64,000 bases of DNA from Pipra filicauda. Lineage: Eukaryota > Chordata > Aves > Passeriformes > Pipridae. Under the pieces are notes generated by a model. The model ran no database searches and had not been told where the DNA came from. It saw only the letters and a list, made by a program, of their open reading frames with translations. Positions 49,196 to 61,622 of this stretch are shown piece by piece. The stretch is from positions 1,302,001 to 1,366,000 of the forward strand of contig NW_024104312.1 in NCBI RefSeq assembly GCF_003945595.2, written 5' to 3'. Positions within the stretch are counted from its first letter, which is position 1. Every line of letters begins with the position of its first letter. Both the position numbers and the translations under genes were made by a program.

Positions 49196-50982
49196 CTGGA
49201 GATGGAAAAACAATACAGTTTACATTTCTGTAGAAATATGTACATTTTCTATCTTCTTAATAGCGAGGAAGGAACTAACAGAAACCACCAAGACTAAAAC
49301 TGTCTGAACTGCACATGAAAATTTTTGTTATAAATAGCCAACCTTCATATTTATACCCTTTTTAGCCTTTTCTCATGAAATGTAATTCTATCTTCTTGTT
49401 GATTCACTGTATTAATTTTTTGTTAGCTACCCAGAAATGCACAGCCCCCCAGTAATTGTTATGTTATAACCCACACACAGGGGAGTAATGATAGTGCAAT
49501 GACAATGTCATGAGTAATAATGACATAAATAGGGAACTGAATGACAGATACATGTTTGAAACTAATTCTGTACAGGCTTAACGTTAAAACTATAGACAGG
49601 TTCCAGTTAATTTCCTTATTCATGAAAAACTGTTGTATTAGTTTACTATTGCCCTTCCATGATAATGATTTTTTGTGCAAATTAAGTTACTTTACTTTGA
49701 GAATTTACAGTGCCAGTTTTATTTTCACTGTTAAAACAAGTCAACAGTGTTACGGAAAGGGTAACAAGCAGAGAAGTAGTTTTAAAGGACACTTTCAGGG
49801 CAAATTATCCTTTCAAACACTTTAATCACAAACATTTAACAGCCATACAGAAAACCAGATGCATAAATCAGCTGACAGTCTTGAATATTTCATTTAAGTG
49901 TCAGTTTTTAACTAAATAGATGTTATAGTTTCACTTATATGCATATAACTGGATGTCAGGTTTTTCAAAGAAGAACAGAGAGAAAACAGCAAGAAAAAAA
50001 TTCCTGAAGCACAGAAATAAAAAGAAACTTCCTGGTTTAAAGTTAATTTCTTCACAGAGAAGCAATGTAATTCCTGTAACTTCTCATACATTTAATCCTG
50101 TGTTTCATTCATGTACCTTAATAAGAATCTTTCAATAAACCACAACTCTCCATCATATCATATTACCATATATGTGTAATTCAAGGAAAACACAGTAAAA
50201 CAGAAAAATAACATCCTTCAGATCTCCACTATCGACAATTTCAGAACCTACTTAAAATGGCATCAAATCTTAGATGTAACATGACAAACTGAAACCTCTA
50301 ACACCCAATCAATTACAATTAATAAAAAGCAACAGACAGCTTCTATATGATCACTGAATCCTTCAAATCAATTGGATTCCTGATGCATAACTTCTATAGA
50401 AATTATTTTCCTCCTTCCATATTTACATGTGACCCACTTGATTCTTTAGGAAAATTTTAGTAACCACCATTCTGAAGCTAGACCAAAACTGAAACTAGAC
50501 CTACTGGTTTGTTCTTTTTCAACAAAGTTCCGATTAAAATCTTAAGCCATATCTGACACTTCTGTTTTCTCCATTACAGGGATATACCCCACAAACAACA
50601 GTTGCAGTTTGGCAACTTCATGTGAGTTCCTAGAAAATCTGGGGCAAAAGCCATCCTTGCTAAGTTTGTTACTATAATTTTTTTTCTAAAATTTGATTAA
50701 AAATATCTTTCCACACTTGAATTTTAAATAGTTATTCAGGCTGATTTTAAATCATTGTCATTGTGATTTTTTTTCCCTCTGGAGCCATATGACTATATGA
50801 TGGTCAGTACTAGAGGCTGGTTTCTCAATAATTAGACCATGAATTAAGCAGAAGACAGTAGTTAGTATAAGCACATGTAATTCCAAAACTGGCTTCTCTG
50901 GAAAAGGTGAAACAAAAAAATTACGTCAAAAAAAAAAATCTAAATTACAACAGGATATATAGAATTGAAAACACTACTATAC
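49196..50982 (-). other. RIC8B: RIC8B intron before the 120-bp exon
   Basis: This is a 1.8-kb AT-rich intron. Its 5' border is the relatively weak donor AAA|GTATAG, in which the last exon base is A, not G. I see no repeat family or embedded gene. Confidence 0.9.
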
Positions 50983-51127
50983 TTTGGCTTTGCAGATTTG
51001 TATTCTTCTGTATCTGTATCTTCATCATCTGAGTACCAATGATCTCCTCTTCCTCCTGCCAACAGGCCCCTTGCTGCCAGCAATCCTGCGGCGTTACCAT
51101 AGCCCGTGTATTTCAACAGGCTATCAA
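50983..51127 (-). CDS. RIC8B: RIC8B exon with acidic CK2-type motif
   Basis: The acceptor TTTGCAG (AG at 51129-51128) opens the exon. TT completes the Val codon, and the peptide continues [20 protein letters not shown], then [20 protein letters not shown] and EYKSAKP. It ends at 50983 with AA of a split codon, which becomes Asn with the next exon or Lys if that exon is skipped. [17 protein letters not shown] is a signature of RIC8 proteins. The serine and threonine residues of [10 protein letters not shown] sit in an acidic context matching casein kinase 2 sites. In RIC8A the equivalent sites are phosphorylated and boost chaperone activity, so the same control is expected here. Confidence 0.97.
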
Positions 51128-51280
51128 CTGCAAAGAGCCATACAGAAAATTATTCAGCTATAATCAGCTACAAAACAAACCCCACCATAGTGCTACTAGA
51201 ATTGAGAGTTATAGCAAGAGGCAAATGTACAAGTTACAGCAAGACCTTATACAGAAGGGAGAAGGAAAAGTAGATTTTAC

Positions 51281-51425
51281 CTCTCTCTTTACAAAGAACA
51301 AAAAGAAATTCTGCTGCAATTTGCTTTACTCCAAGGTCAACATGTGTCATAAGGCGCACGAGTTTGTTTCTCACTGTTGTGCCAACTTCTGGACGATTTG
51401 ATACATCTCTTAATGGTGGCAATAC
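51281..51425 (-). CDS. RIC8B: RIC8B exon, conserved helical-repeat core
   Basis: The acceptor GCTGCCAG (AG at 51427-51426) opens the exon. The peptide reads [20 protein letters not shown], then [20 protein letters not shown] and LFVLCKER, ending with one base of the next Val codon at 51281 before GTAAAA. This is among the most conserved parts of RIC8A and RIC8B, and [10 protein letters not shown] and AAEFLFVLC are shared by both paralogues. It forms late helices of the armadillo-like superhelix. Only 153 bp of intron separate it from the next exon, the shortest intron here. Confidence 0.97.
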
Positions 51426-53845
51426 CTGGCAGCACAAAAAAGATGGCATAGAGTGCACAGCAATATCTATCCAATACTTGCAAAAACCCCTACAGTCAAC
51501 AGAACAAGGAAATACTGTAAGCTCTGTTCTTCAAAAAAAAAAAGGCAATAAAATCAGCCAACTATGCCTACACGCTTTAGTAATGACTCTTGCTTCTTAA
51601 GTCTTCTGATCTGTCATTCAGGGCAGAAAAGCACTCAGTCTCAAATACAGACTTTGAAAATACAATTATCAGGAATTTATGAGCACAAATGGGTGTACCA
51701 AAACAGCTGGTCAACAGGCAGCAGTAACCTCGTGTTCTCTGTGTCTTCTGTTTTGCTCGTGTATCTGGTAAAAGCATTATAAATACCATCCTAAGGAATC
51801 TCACAATATTAACATGATGTGTAGTTTACATAGAAAAACTATATGCTTATAATGAAAAAGCAGGAAAATAAGTTATATTGCAAGTTCTACTTCAAATTTC
51901 TACTGCTGACTTTCAAAAATGGGCTCTACATGTATAGAGAAAATGCATACTTCTCCCAGAAAACACTCCTCTAAAAGTTCAAGCTAAATTTCAGAAATAT
52001 TTTGGAGAAAACACTATTTAGCATTTCCTCAACACTATTTTCTCATCAAGTGTCATTAATATTGTTAACTTCAACCCTCAGGAAAGGCAGGATGTGTGTG
52101 AATAATGGCTTGTTTGGCAAACTAAGTCCTGCCTCCCTGTGTGTATGCCTTCAGAGTCAAAATCTACACTAATTTTTTCACATTCACAGAATATATGATA
52201 TGATCTGCAAACAAATCTGGGCCATAATATGGAATATTTAATGATCTGAAGACTCTAATAAGAATTACAGATCTTCAATGGTTTACTTGGGAATGAAAAA
52301 AAAGATGCCAATAATTGTCATAAGAAATTGCAGGTCCTTTGTCTTCTAGGTGTCTAATGTAAAATGTCATGTCCTGTGCTAAATTACTGCACAATTACTA
52401 CTGAAATCAGACTCACTGGGAATTGATACTTAAACAAATGAATGCTACAGTATTGACTACTTTGAAAAAAACAGACCCCTCTTTTTCAAACTAAGTATTC
52501 AAACAATTAGCAAAAACATTTTACTTTGTCCCTGCTTACTCAATGGGGATAGTACCATGACTGTCATTTCACAGTGTGTTGTAAGAATGAATTAATGTTT
52601 TTAGAGTACTCTAATACTAATACAGTGATGAGTGCCATAGGACAGTCCATGAGGAAATTAATCATACTGTCTTCAGATCACAATTTGAATAGTGCACAAT
52701 AAATAAAGCCTAAGGCCAACACTTAACAATGAGGGTAATTCAAAATATCAAACATCCAGTCATGCAGTTAACAGTATCCATCCATTCTCTGCACTATATG
52801 AGGCAGTGGTCCTGTGGTAGGAGTCAGCATGCAATTATATCCTGACATCTAGATGCCGAGATGTCATAAAAACATGCAGACAACTTCATTTTCTAGCTTC
52901 TGAACATTTGGCTCTGCAACTTTTTTTTTAGTTAACAGATCAGCAGATTATCCTGAGAAAGAACTGCTGCAAACAAAAACAATAAAAAACAAGAACAAGT
53001 TTCTTAAATTCCTCAAAACTACTTTTCTAGTATAGATAAAACAGGCATGATATATATGCTCTTTTCCGTTTTAAACTCCATTTATGAATTCAGGCACAGC
53101 TTTGATCTGGGAGCAGCATCTAGGATGCAACCCAAAAACCACTGCAGCTTAGGAAAAAGAACATTTTTCAGCCACTTTCAGCTGTCTTTCCCTTGCTCAT
53201 CCTTTAACTTCTCTCCACTTGACTTGAGGAAAACCAGCAAAACAAACAGAAAACACCACACCTAACCACCAAACTATACAGACCCTTTAGATCTTTAACC
53301 ACGGCATGGAAATCTTTTCTCCTGTAGAAAGCCAATCCACAGTCCATACTGTATTAAACTGCTCCTTTCAAAGACCGAGGGATGAAGTGTGCCTCTGTTC
53401 AGGAACAGAGTTTTACTCTGCCAGGACAGCTTATACACACTGGCACACAAGTTTCAACCCCAATGATTCCTGCCTGCTGAGGTCAAATTAAAGCTCAAGT
53501 AGAACCCATCAAAACACCTGTATTCTCACATGCTACCACACAGTTCTGCAAAGTTTTATCAGCTGCATGGAAATGTTTTTATATGCCAGTTGTAAGAGGA
53601 TAGACCTCACTGAGTTCTTTGCCCCATCTCATATGATCCATGGTGACTCACAATAACACAGCTTTACAATATCCCTGATGTTAACACTTAACAGCTCTAC
53701 AAAATGTATCATGGAACTTAGGCCATAATATCTACTGATTTATATGACTGAAAAATTATTTCTATAGTACTGTCCTGCACTAATGTACAAATCTCAAAGT
53801 TTATCAATAGCTTTATATTCAAATTTTGATGAATATTTTACTTAC
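51426..53845 (-). other. RIC8B: RIC8B intron
   Basis: This is a 2.4-kb AT-rich intron with donor CAG|GTAAG (53845-53844) and acceptor at 51427-51426. No repeat or additional exon is recognised. Confidence 0.9.
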
Positions 53846-53941
53846 CTGAGCTTTGATAAACTTCCTGATATTCCTATGAGTTCGGCAGCATTCAGTTAAT
53901 AAACTGAGAACTGGAGTCAGACCTTCTCTATAGCTGCTTCC
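53846..53941 (-). CDS. RIC8B: RIC8B exon [10 protein letters not shown]...
   Basis: The exon has 96 bp, 32 whole codons in phase 0. The acceptor TTTTAG is at 53943-53942 and the donor CAG|GTAAG has the exon ending at 53846. The peptide begins [20 protein letters not shown] and ends [12 protein letters not shown], close to human [20 protein letters not shown] and AHRNIRKFLKDQ. It encodes helices of the armadillo-type repeat domain. Confidence 0.97.
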
Positions 53942-54253
53942 CTAAAATAAAACCAAATACTAATAAAACATTTTGTAACAAATTTTCCTTTACAAATTCT
54001 ATGAACACTTCAATGAAGTTCTATATGACAGCCAAAATATGAACTTCACATAGTTACACACACACACACGCATGAGCAAGTAGCTTCAGATATTCACAGG
54101 AATTTATTCTAAACTTTGAGGTGTTTCGCAATCTAGAAGAACATCCATATTTGTGCTAATACTGGCTGGAAGGTTTGGAACAAGCTTTACATATGTGCAC
54201 TTTTTACTTTAATGAAAGAGGTCCCTTTTGCAAGGAACCCCTCCAGCCCATAC
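53942..54253 (-). other. RIC8B: RIC8B short intron
   Basis: This is a 312-bp intron with donor AAG|GTATGG at its 5' end and acceptor TTTTAG at its 3' end. It holds a short CA run near 54056-54069. Confidence 0.93.
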
Positions 54254-54407
54254 CTTGTCTATTCTCTTCTCCATGAAATCCAGTAAAATTTGAATTGCTC
54301 CCATATTCATACCATTGTATTTTATATCTGTTTCTTCTTGGGATGATGGATTAATAAGAACATCCAAACAAGAAACGGGAACATTGCTTAAGAGGTTGAT
54401 TGCATTG
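54254..54407 (-). CDS. RIC8B: RIC8B exon [12 protein letters not shown]...
   Basis: The acceptor TTTCAG is at 54409-54408. The first base C completes the Ser codon begun in the upstream exon. The peptide reads [20 protein letters not shown], then [20 protein letters not shown] and [12 protein letters not shown], ending at 54254 before GTATGG. The match to human RIC8B is close except in the linker between CLDVLI and YNGMN. That linker is short here, while the human sequence I recall carries about 20 extra residues, possibly from an additional or alternative exon. If such an exon exists in this species I did not find it. Confidence 0.96.
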
Positions 54408-57400
54408 CTGAAACAGATTTTAAAAATTCATTATTCATTTGGAAGAAAGAATTAAAAACAGAGTACAACTCCCCATAAACTGCTTGTACAACTACAATCA
54501 AAAAGAGGCCCTACAACTCAAACAATGCTTTATTTTGTGCTCTCTGGGTTTTAAAGAAGGTGGCACGCATTATCGCCTGAGTGTCAGCTCTTGGGACAAA
54601 CAAGGGAAAAGAAAGACAAAAAGCTCCAAAAGCAATACTGCAGCAGTGCAGTAATACTTCCAGCCCCCACAGTTCCCCATTCCATGGATAAGGCACAGCT
54701 TCCAGCAGTGAGCTACAGCAGCTGATCTCAAAGGACAGTAGGGGGAACTCTCACATTGATTTGCAGTGGTCAGTTTTTTCCTCCTTGAAACTTAAAACAT
54801 TTTACCACATATCTGCATTACCATCATTAATGTGACAAAGTACACCACAGAAAACATTTCCCCCTGCTGTAACAGTAGGGCATGGTGGTAATTTCTTAGC
54901 TCCTCTGCAATATTTTCACTTTTATTTAGCTTGTAGTGTAAATGAAATACAGAAGGCTTTTAAGACATTAAAAAAAGATTCAGGTTTATTTACCAAGCAC
55001 TACCTTTCAGTAACCAGCATCTTCACATTTTGCAACACACAGAGGAGTGCTTCCCAAAGAGCCATTAAGTGATTTAAATTAGACCATAAGATTCCTCCCT
55101 CCTCTTTAATGGAGTAGGACGGAACTTACTTTGCAAGGTACACATCCCTCGAGTTTGCTATCTATCCTGTTCTCATTGTCAACATTGACTTGTGTTTGCA
55201 CTGTTGCTGAATATTGGGCTCAATTACACAGATGCTGCAAAAATTAGAATTCTGTCATTATTTACTTGCTCATGTCCAACTAAACTTATAAATGGATGTA
55301 TTTAGAAATACTACAGAACTATCCAGTTTACATATGCAGACTTCAAAGCTATCAATGAAGCAATGAGCACTGATGTTTCAACAATCGGTGAAGTGTTACA
55401 AGAATTCAGAAAACTTCTCAAACAACTTCATTTAAGACTTTTAATAATATCTACTTAGAAGCTGCCCTCTGTTTTTAAGTTATTAATACAATTCTAACAA
55501 AGAATTAGTAAAAGAGAAAGAAAATCACAGCAATCAGACAAGACAGGATTTCTAACAAATGTGCTGGTTCTGGTTTGATCAGAGTGGGTGGCTGTTCCAC
55601 ACTGTGCCATCTCCCTTTTGCTCTTTTAGCAATTGAAATTCAGACAACTATTACTTTTGGGAATGCTTGTTCTCTTTGTTTTGTTTCTAATTCCTGTTCA
55701 AGATATGTCTTTTATATCACGGAAGTTATTCCTCTCCAACAATTCAGGAATAGTCAGAAACAAAATAGACTGAAATTCAACAAATATTTGGTGCCTTCAG
55801 GCCTTTCATCAAAAGTTCTCTTTTTACCAGTTTCTTATTAAACAACCAAGTTCCCAAACACCTACAAAATTAATTTTCTGGATCACTGTGCCTGAGCTAT
55901 TCTTTTCAATAAATGAAGCCCGGCTTTCTGATCTTTGTCACTCCACTGACAGTTTTATTTGTGGTAGAGGAGTGTATGAAATTCTCCAGCTACCAGGAAG
56001 TCAGTGACTATGCACAGATCTGCACAATAGTGTTTGCATTCCTACTCCAGGGGGTAGAAATACTGCGTATATTACTCTCTCCTTCTCGGCTTCCTAGAGA
56101 TCATTAATCACTGGGACATGACATCCACCCACTCATGCTCCCAGCCCCCTCCTGATATGCAAATTTAAAAGCAAAGGCCTATTTAGAGCTGCTGAATGCC
56201 TTGATTAAAACCTTGTTAGTGGCAAAAATGGCACTCACTCTAATATGTGGTACTTTAATTCAAACATTAAGTAATGACATGACAGAATAATGACAACAAT
56301 ACTAGGTACTAAATTAGCTAAGATATTCTTACAGGTAACTTCTGCTTATTTATTAGAAATAGAGTCACATTGACAATCAGTACATCATAGCACAGGGCAT
56401 GTATCCAACACTGATGTTCACATAAAATAAATCCTCAACTTACATATTGAGAGCACAAGCATTCAAATGATGTGCTTTAACAGGCTGCCTAAACCCTTCA
56501 TTTAAGCATCTTGGGTTCTGCACATTAATAAACTTAGGGAAGTGCAAGTCATGGGCAATCCTAAGAAATACACACATCTCCCTGACGCTTCATAAAGTTT
56601 ATTCTGCATTCAACACTGTTTGTATTTTATTTTACTTTTGACAGATTTTTCCTAATTGCCTTACTGATAGGCTCCAAGTGGAAAGCAGAGCTGGAAGTTA
56701 TGCTCTGCTCTCTGACTCACACCTCATCTCTAGCAATAAAGACTGCATGGTCAGAGTCCAGCATGCTGAACAGCCTAAATGATGACACAGCCTCTCTTTT
56801 TTAGCTACAGACTCCTAACAAGAGTTTACTCATTCCTTAGTGAAGCTCCTATCAGGAATTAAAGTTTTGCTTGTCCAAATACACCAGCGGACTGAAGTGG
56901 GGCCCTTGATCCAGGCCCCAATCCCTCTGAGGATTTGCAGGGGTATTACTTCTGACTATAGGTTTTCTATCCCAGAGTTGCCTTGTGATGAATAGTCTTG
57001 GTAGAAAAGCATATTCAATTATTCAGCTTTCATTACATCCTTGTAGCATTCAAAGACAAAACTCAAGTTCTGCAAATGGGCTGAAATATCTGAATCGCAA
57101 AAGTCAAAACCTGCACAGAGCTCTTCTAGCATGTGAATCAAGATCAAATACTACATTTGACAATGCTATACTTGCACTCTTTATGAACTCGAGCTAAGTA
57201 AACTAGCTACAGTTTGCTAACAGAGGGAGAAAGTTGTTTTCTCAGCATAACAGAAAGTGATGCAGTGCTACACTGAGTCTGATGGAGAAGGGGAAACAAC
57301 TGAAGTGACACAAAGCAGTGATGTTTGTCCTCATTTCTTTTCTGTTTCACCCTCTCAAAATTACGGAGAACCTTTGCCTTGACGCGGTGTCTCCAAAAGG

Positions 57401-58925
57401 TCCACATGGGCAGCATCACTACACAGAATATCCCTTCTGACTGAAAAGAACAAGGACAGAAATCACACCTATTCTACATATTCTTCACAGCTTCCTACTT
57501 CTTTACGTAAAGGCCTTTTTAGATCTCATCTGCAAGTGTTTGCAAAAGCTAAAACCAAAAGGACCTGCATAACATGCATCCTTCTGAAATAGCACAAGAT
57601 AACTGAATTTTACAGGGCAATGTAGTTAATGAGGTGATTAGACTAGCTGGATTTCTGGACAATGAAACAGAACTTGGGAAGAGCATCAGCTGTATCATAA
57701 TTCATCAGAATATTGGGCTCTCTCTCGTAGTTGTTGAATTTATCCACAACTGCTAAATTCTCCCAGCAGTGGGGAATTTATTCCCACCAGTCCCTCCCTT
57801 CAAGGAGGATGAGAGCTCAAAATGCCCACCATAAGCAGCAGCACTGACTGCCTTTTAGGACACAGCACCAACTTTAGTCATGGCAACTACTGCCACAGAA
57901 TACTAAATTATTCCAAGCTAGTCTGCACCAGCTGAGCAGGGCTCTGATGTAGGATTTTAGGGTTCACCTACTAAGACTGTTGATCTCTGAGAGATTTCCA
58001 AGATTTTAATCAAGTTCATTTAACACTTTCAAGATTGCTGGGTGTGAAAAACTGTGTATCCTTCTTCCTAGAGACTGCTGGTTCAGAAGATCTTCAAAAG
58101 ATCCTACACTTAGATTTATGGACATCTCTGAAGAAGAAAATGGCAACGCTCTTTCACTGCTGAGAGATAACAGGGAATTGTGTTTGAAGCTACTGTACTG
58201 TCAGGCCCTGTGAACAGCTGACCTACTTGGATAAAAGTAAGAGTTTCACAGAAAAAGAACAATAACACTGAACAGAAAACCACCACCTCGCTAAAAATAA
58301 TCTGATTTTTGATTGAATTTTTTGCTGCAAATAGCTAACAGTTGGGTGCGGGACTGAGGAAACCCCCCCACCCACATACCTAAAACCGCAAGATGATTCA
58401 CTCATTTTTGAAAAAAAAAAAAAAAAAAAAAAAATGTTTGTACTTTTAATGAAGCAGCCTAGAACTACTGGAGATTAAATATCAACTTGTTACTTCCATC
58501 CCAATCCATCAGAATTGCAAAACTTACATATGAAAATCTCAAAATGTAGTTTTTCCATCAACTTCTGTGCAAAACAACAGAAGTTGCATTCCACTCCAAC
58601 TTACACTACTTCTAGAACTTCCATTTGTATTTTCATCTTCAGATACACACATATGCACATAAAGAAATTATAAAAAGGTGAGCTTCATAATCATTGGTAG
58701 AAAATAACAACCTTGTCAGTCACTTTCCGTCTGGAACAGAGGACATGCCTAAACAATATTTGAGGCAAATAGCTTTCATCAAAAAAAGATTAATAATACT
58801 TTACTCAAAATGAATAGTTTTTGTTGCTTCTCAGATTTCCATTTTAGATTTTAGTCAAAGTAATTTCTACTTAAAAAACCAAACAAAAATCTTTTAACAT
58901 GGACTGGTTCTGCAGTTCCACCAAC
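54408..58925 (-). other. RIC8B: RIC8B intron
   Basis: This 4.5-kb intron includes an A24 run at 58411-58434. I looked for the extra linker exon present in the long human isoform and did not recognise one, though a short exon could be missed by eye. Confidence 0.85.
58411..58434. repeat. A24 homopolymer run
   Basis: There are 24 consecutive A residues on the + strand following CTCATTTTTG. No AATAAA is seen just upstream, so it looks like a simple repeat and not a retroposed tail. Confidence 0.95.
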
Positions 58926-59020
58926 CTGTGCAACTCTTCAGTTTTGTCTTCAGTAGGGCCCGTGGTTAATAAGCAGTGTCGAAGGATGGCAGCCATGTAA
59001 CGAAATTGATGAGATTCATT
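58926..59020 (-). CDS. RIC8B: RIC8B exon [13 protein letters not shown]...
   Basis: The exon has 95 bp and starts in phase 0 after the acceptor ATATAG (AG at 59022-59021). The peptide reads [20 protein letters not shown] and [11 protein letters not shown], leaving AG of a split Ser codon before donor GTTGGT. Human RIC8B has [20 protein letters not shown] and [11 protein letters not shown] at this place. The donor (CAG|GTTGGT) deviates from consensus at intron position 3. Confidence 0.96.
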
Positions 59021-61622
59021 CTATATAAATATAAATTATGAAGATATTTTTTCATTTTGAAGATTGCAAGTGAGGGTTTCAGGTCACTAGAATAATAAAA
59101 ATTAAAGATGGGAAATACCTATTAGATCATAACATCCATCCCTATCAATAAAAGGACTGTACCTTAGAGTTCACTAAATGCTTAATTTAACATAACTGTC
59201 ATAAGCTGACTTCGAACTAGGCCTTGTAAAAGTCACTAGGGAGTATTTTCCAGTTAAATGAGCCTTCGCTACCAGAAAAACCAACTACAAGTGTTTGCTC
59301 AATTCCATAACATTATTCTTAATATACCACTGCTATTTTCCTTCTTGTATTTACATCAGACCACCTCTTGATTTAGATTACACACCATTTTCATTTAATT
59401 TGCCTTCTCCTCATTTAGGCCTTTTGCTGCCAACAGTTTCATTCCCTCCACTCAGTCTGTTTCTTTTCCTAATTCACTTGCTTTTGTTCCCTTGATACCT
59501 TTCCTCCATTTCATTAGTAACTTCTCAGCAATCTTATTTGCCCTACTTTTGCTCTCTCCAAGCAATTCCCCCTTCCAACCTCCCACCAGACAGCAGCCCC
59601 ACAAAAGTGCACCAGTAACTGCAATCATTTAACTGTGTGTAACCTTGTCCTCACCCTTTTTCAATAGGTCTTCTTGGCATACATCATATGTTCTGGTGTG
59701 CTTGATTGAGCACAAAGCGCCCCAATGCATTTTTTGTAGCATCAGCATCCAAATCTGCCGGCTATACCACCTGCAGCTCTTGTCTGCCTTTGCTACTTTG
59801 AAACCGTCTCCACTCATTAAATATTGGTGTTTCAAATGGTTCTGTCCCCCTTAGGATGGATCTCGTTTAGCTTTCTACCCTTTCTACTTCTCTGCTCTCC
59901 TTTTATTTTCCAACCTGTCTACTGCTTGGAACCTCTTGAAATTCTGTATCTTCAGCCCACCTCATTAACATTAACACGCTGTTTACTCTTCTTACAGATC
60001 ATTAAAACTGCCACTGGGACATTCACTCAGTAGAATGTCAACCAACATATCTGGCTAACAGTTATCAACTACTAAAAAGCTCTTTAATTTAAAGGTTCCC
60101 TGCTTTTAGGAACTTCTAGTAAAGAGTTATTATATAAGCTTTATCTCAAAACACAAAATAAACTTCTCCTGCCCCGGGATGTCTTAAACTCTCATTAAAA
60201 AAAAAAAAAAAAAAAAAAAAAGCTGCATGCTTGGACTTTTCAAAGAGGAAAAGATTTGTGGGACAAAACCTCCCTCATCCCACAGACAGCAGCCACATGA
60301 AACCTCATCAGGTAACAACACAACTGCGTGCCATCTCCTGCCTGCCTGTCTGCAGTGAGCTGGGCTTTACATCTCTACAGATTCAGTATTTTGTAAAAGT
60401 AAACCAATGTCAAGATCCAGATTTCAAGAGCTAGCTTTTAAAGAGGTGAATGTGTAATACAGTTTCTTTTCCCAGTTTTCCATAAAGCTGTGTTACATTC
60501 TTTTTTACCCTCTCTATACAAAGAACTTTGACAAAGTTAAAGATACTTTTAATAAAGGTCTAAACCAGGAATATTAACAGAAGAAAGAAACCTCACTTTG
60601 TTTATATTTCCTTGAAACTCAAAGTATTAGCTTCTCTGATTCCCCCATCACTCAATCTTAAATTTCAGGATTTCTTATTCAGCATATCCTCGAGACATTA
60701 AATCAAAGAATAAACTTCAGACTTTTCTCAAGTTTTATATTCCTTAAAGTTATGATTAATGTCTTATTTGCTGTCTAGTCCAATGCACTAAAGAGAACAA
60801 TTGTTTGTCAGTTTTAACTACTGTGGATTTTGATCAGCTTTATACTCTGCATATTTACAATGGCCAGTGAAAAGTTAACAACAACGTTTTAGAGACAACA
60901 TGATGTGGACTAAAAAGAAAGATTCTCTATATAATTCTCTTACTGTAGCACAGATTTGGGTTATTCAAAATTAGAGTTCATGTACCTACTGTCATGCTCA
61001 GAAAAACAGATGAAAACAAGGGAGTCTTCTCAGTTCTATTACCCTATTGCTATACATCCAGAGATACAGCCATCTGATACTTTCCGATTACACAGCTTTT
61101 CCTAGCCATTAGTGAACAACATTTATTTTCTTTTGTAAACCTCAGGCTTTTACAAAATAGTATTTTTTGCATGTTTTATTCAAAAACGTACAGTTTTACC
61201 TCACATCATATAATCCAAGCTATTCTTCCATTACATAGAAAACATATGGATTAGACTTTTTGCCTAAGTAGTAACAAGAACAAAAATGTTATTTTGGTAT
61301 TCAAAGCGATGAGCACTAAAGACTCAACACCTCTTGAAATACCAAGATCATCAATTCTTGACACATTCAGAATTCAGACAGACAAATTTTCTCAGATTGG
61401 TTTTACACACAGAGAAATTAGGATGCAAAATTTGAAGACTACCTTAGCTACTATTTTGAAAAATGCAACTATATTCCATCAAAATTAGAGTAGAAAAAGT
61501 TAAGCACTAAAATCCTTGCCCCGGGGCCTGGACAACAACTGCCTCTTCTGTATCTACCTGCTGGTTCTGGCTCTCCCAGGCTAAACAAAATCAATTGAAA
61601 AAACACTTCAGCTAAGCCTTAC
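59021..61622 (-). other. RIC8B: RIC8B intron
   Basis: This is a 2.6-kb intron. On the opposite (+) strand it contains a pyrimidine-rich stretch ending in AATAAA and an A25 run, described separately. No other exon is recognised. Confidence 0.88.
60157..60221 (+). other. AATAAA followed by A25 tract, possible retrocopy 3' end
   Basis: On the + strand AATAAA (60157-60162) is followed after 34 bases by 25 uninterrupted A residues (60197-60221). That arrangement is the 3' end of a polyadenylated RNA copied back into DNA. It is antisense to RIC8B. Upstream sequence (about 59300-60150) is pyrimidine-rich, and I cannot match it to a gene. No clear target-site duplication is seen around the A tract. 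A chance A run downstream of a common hexamer is the main alternative. Confidence 0.3.
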
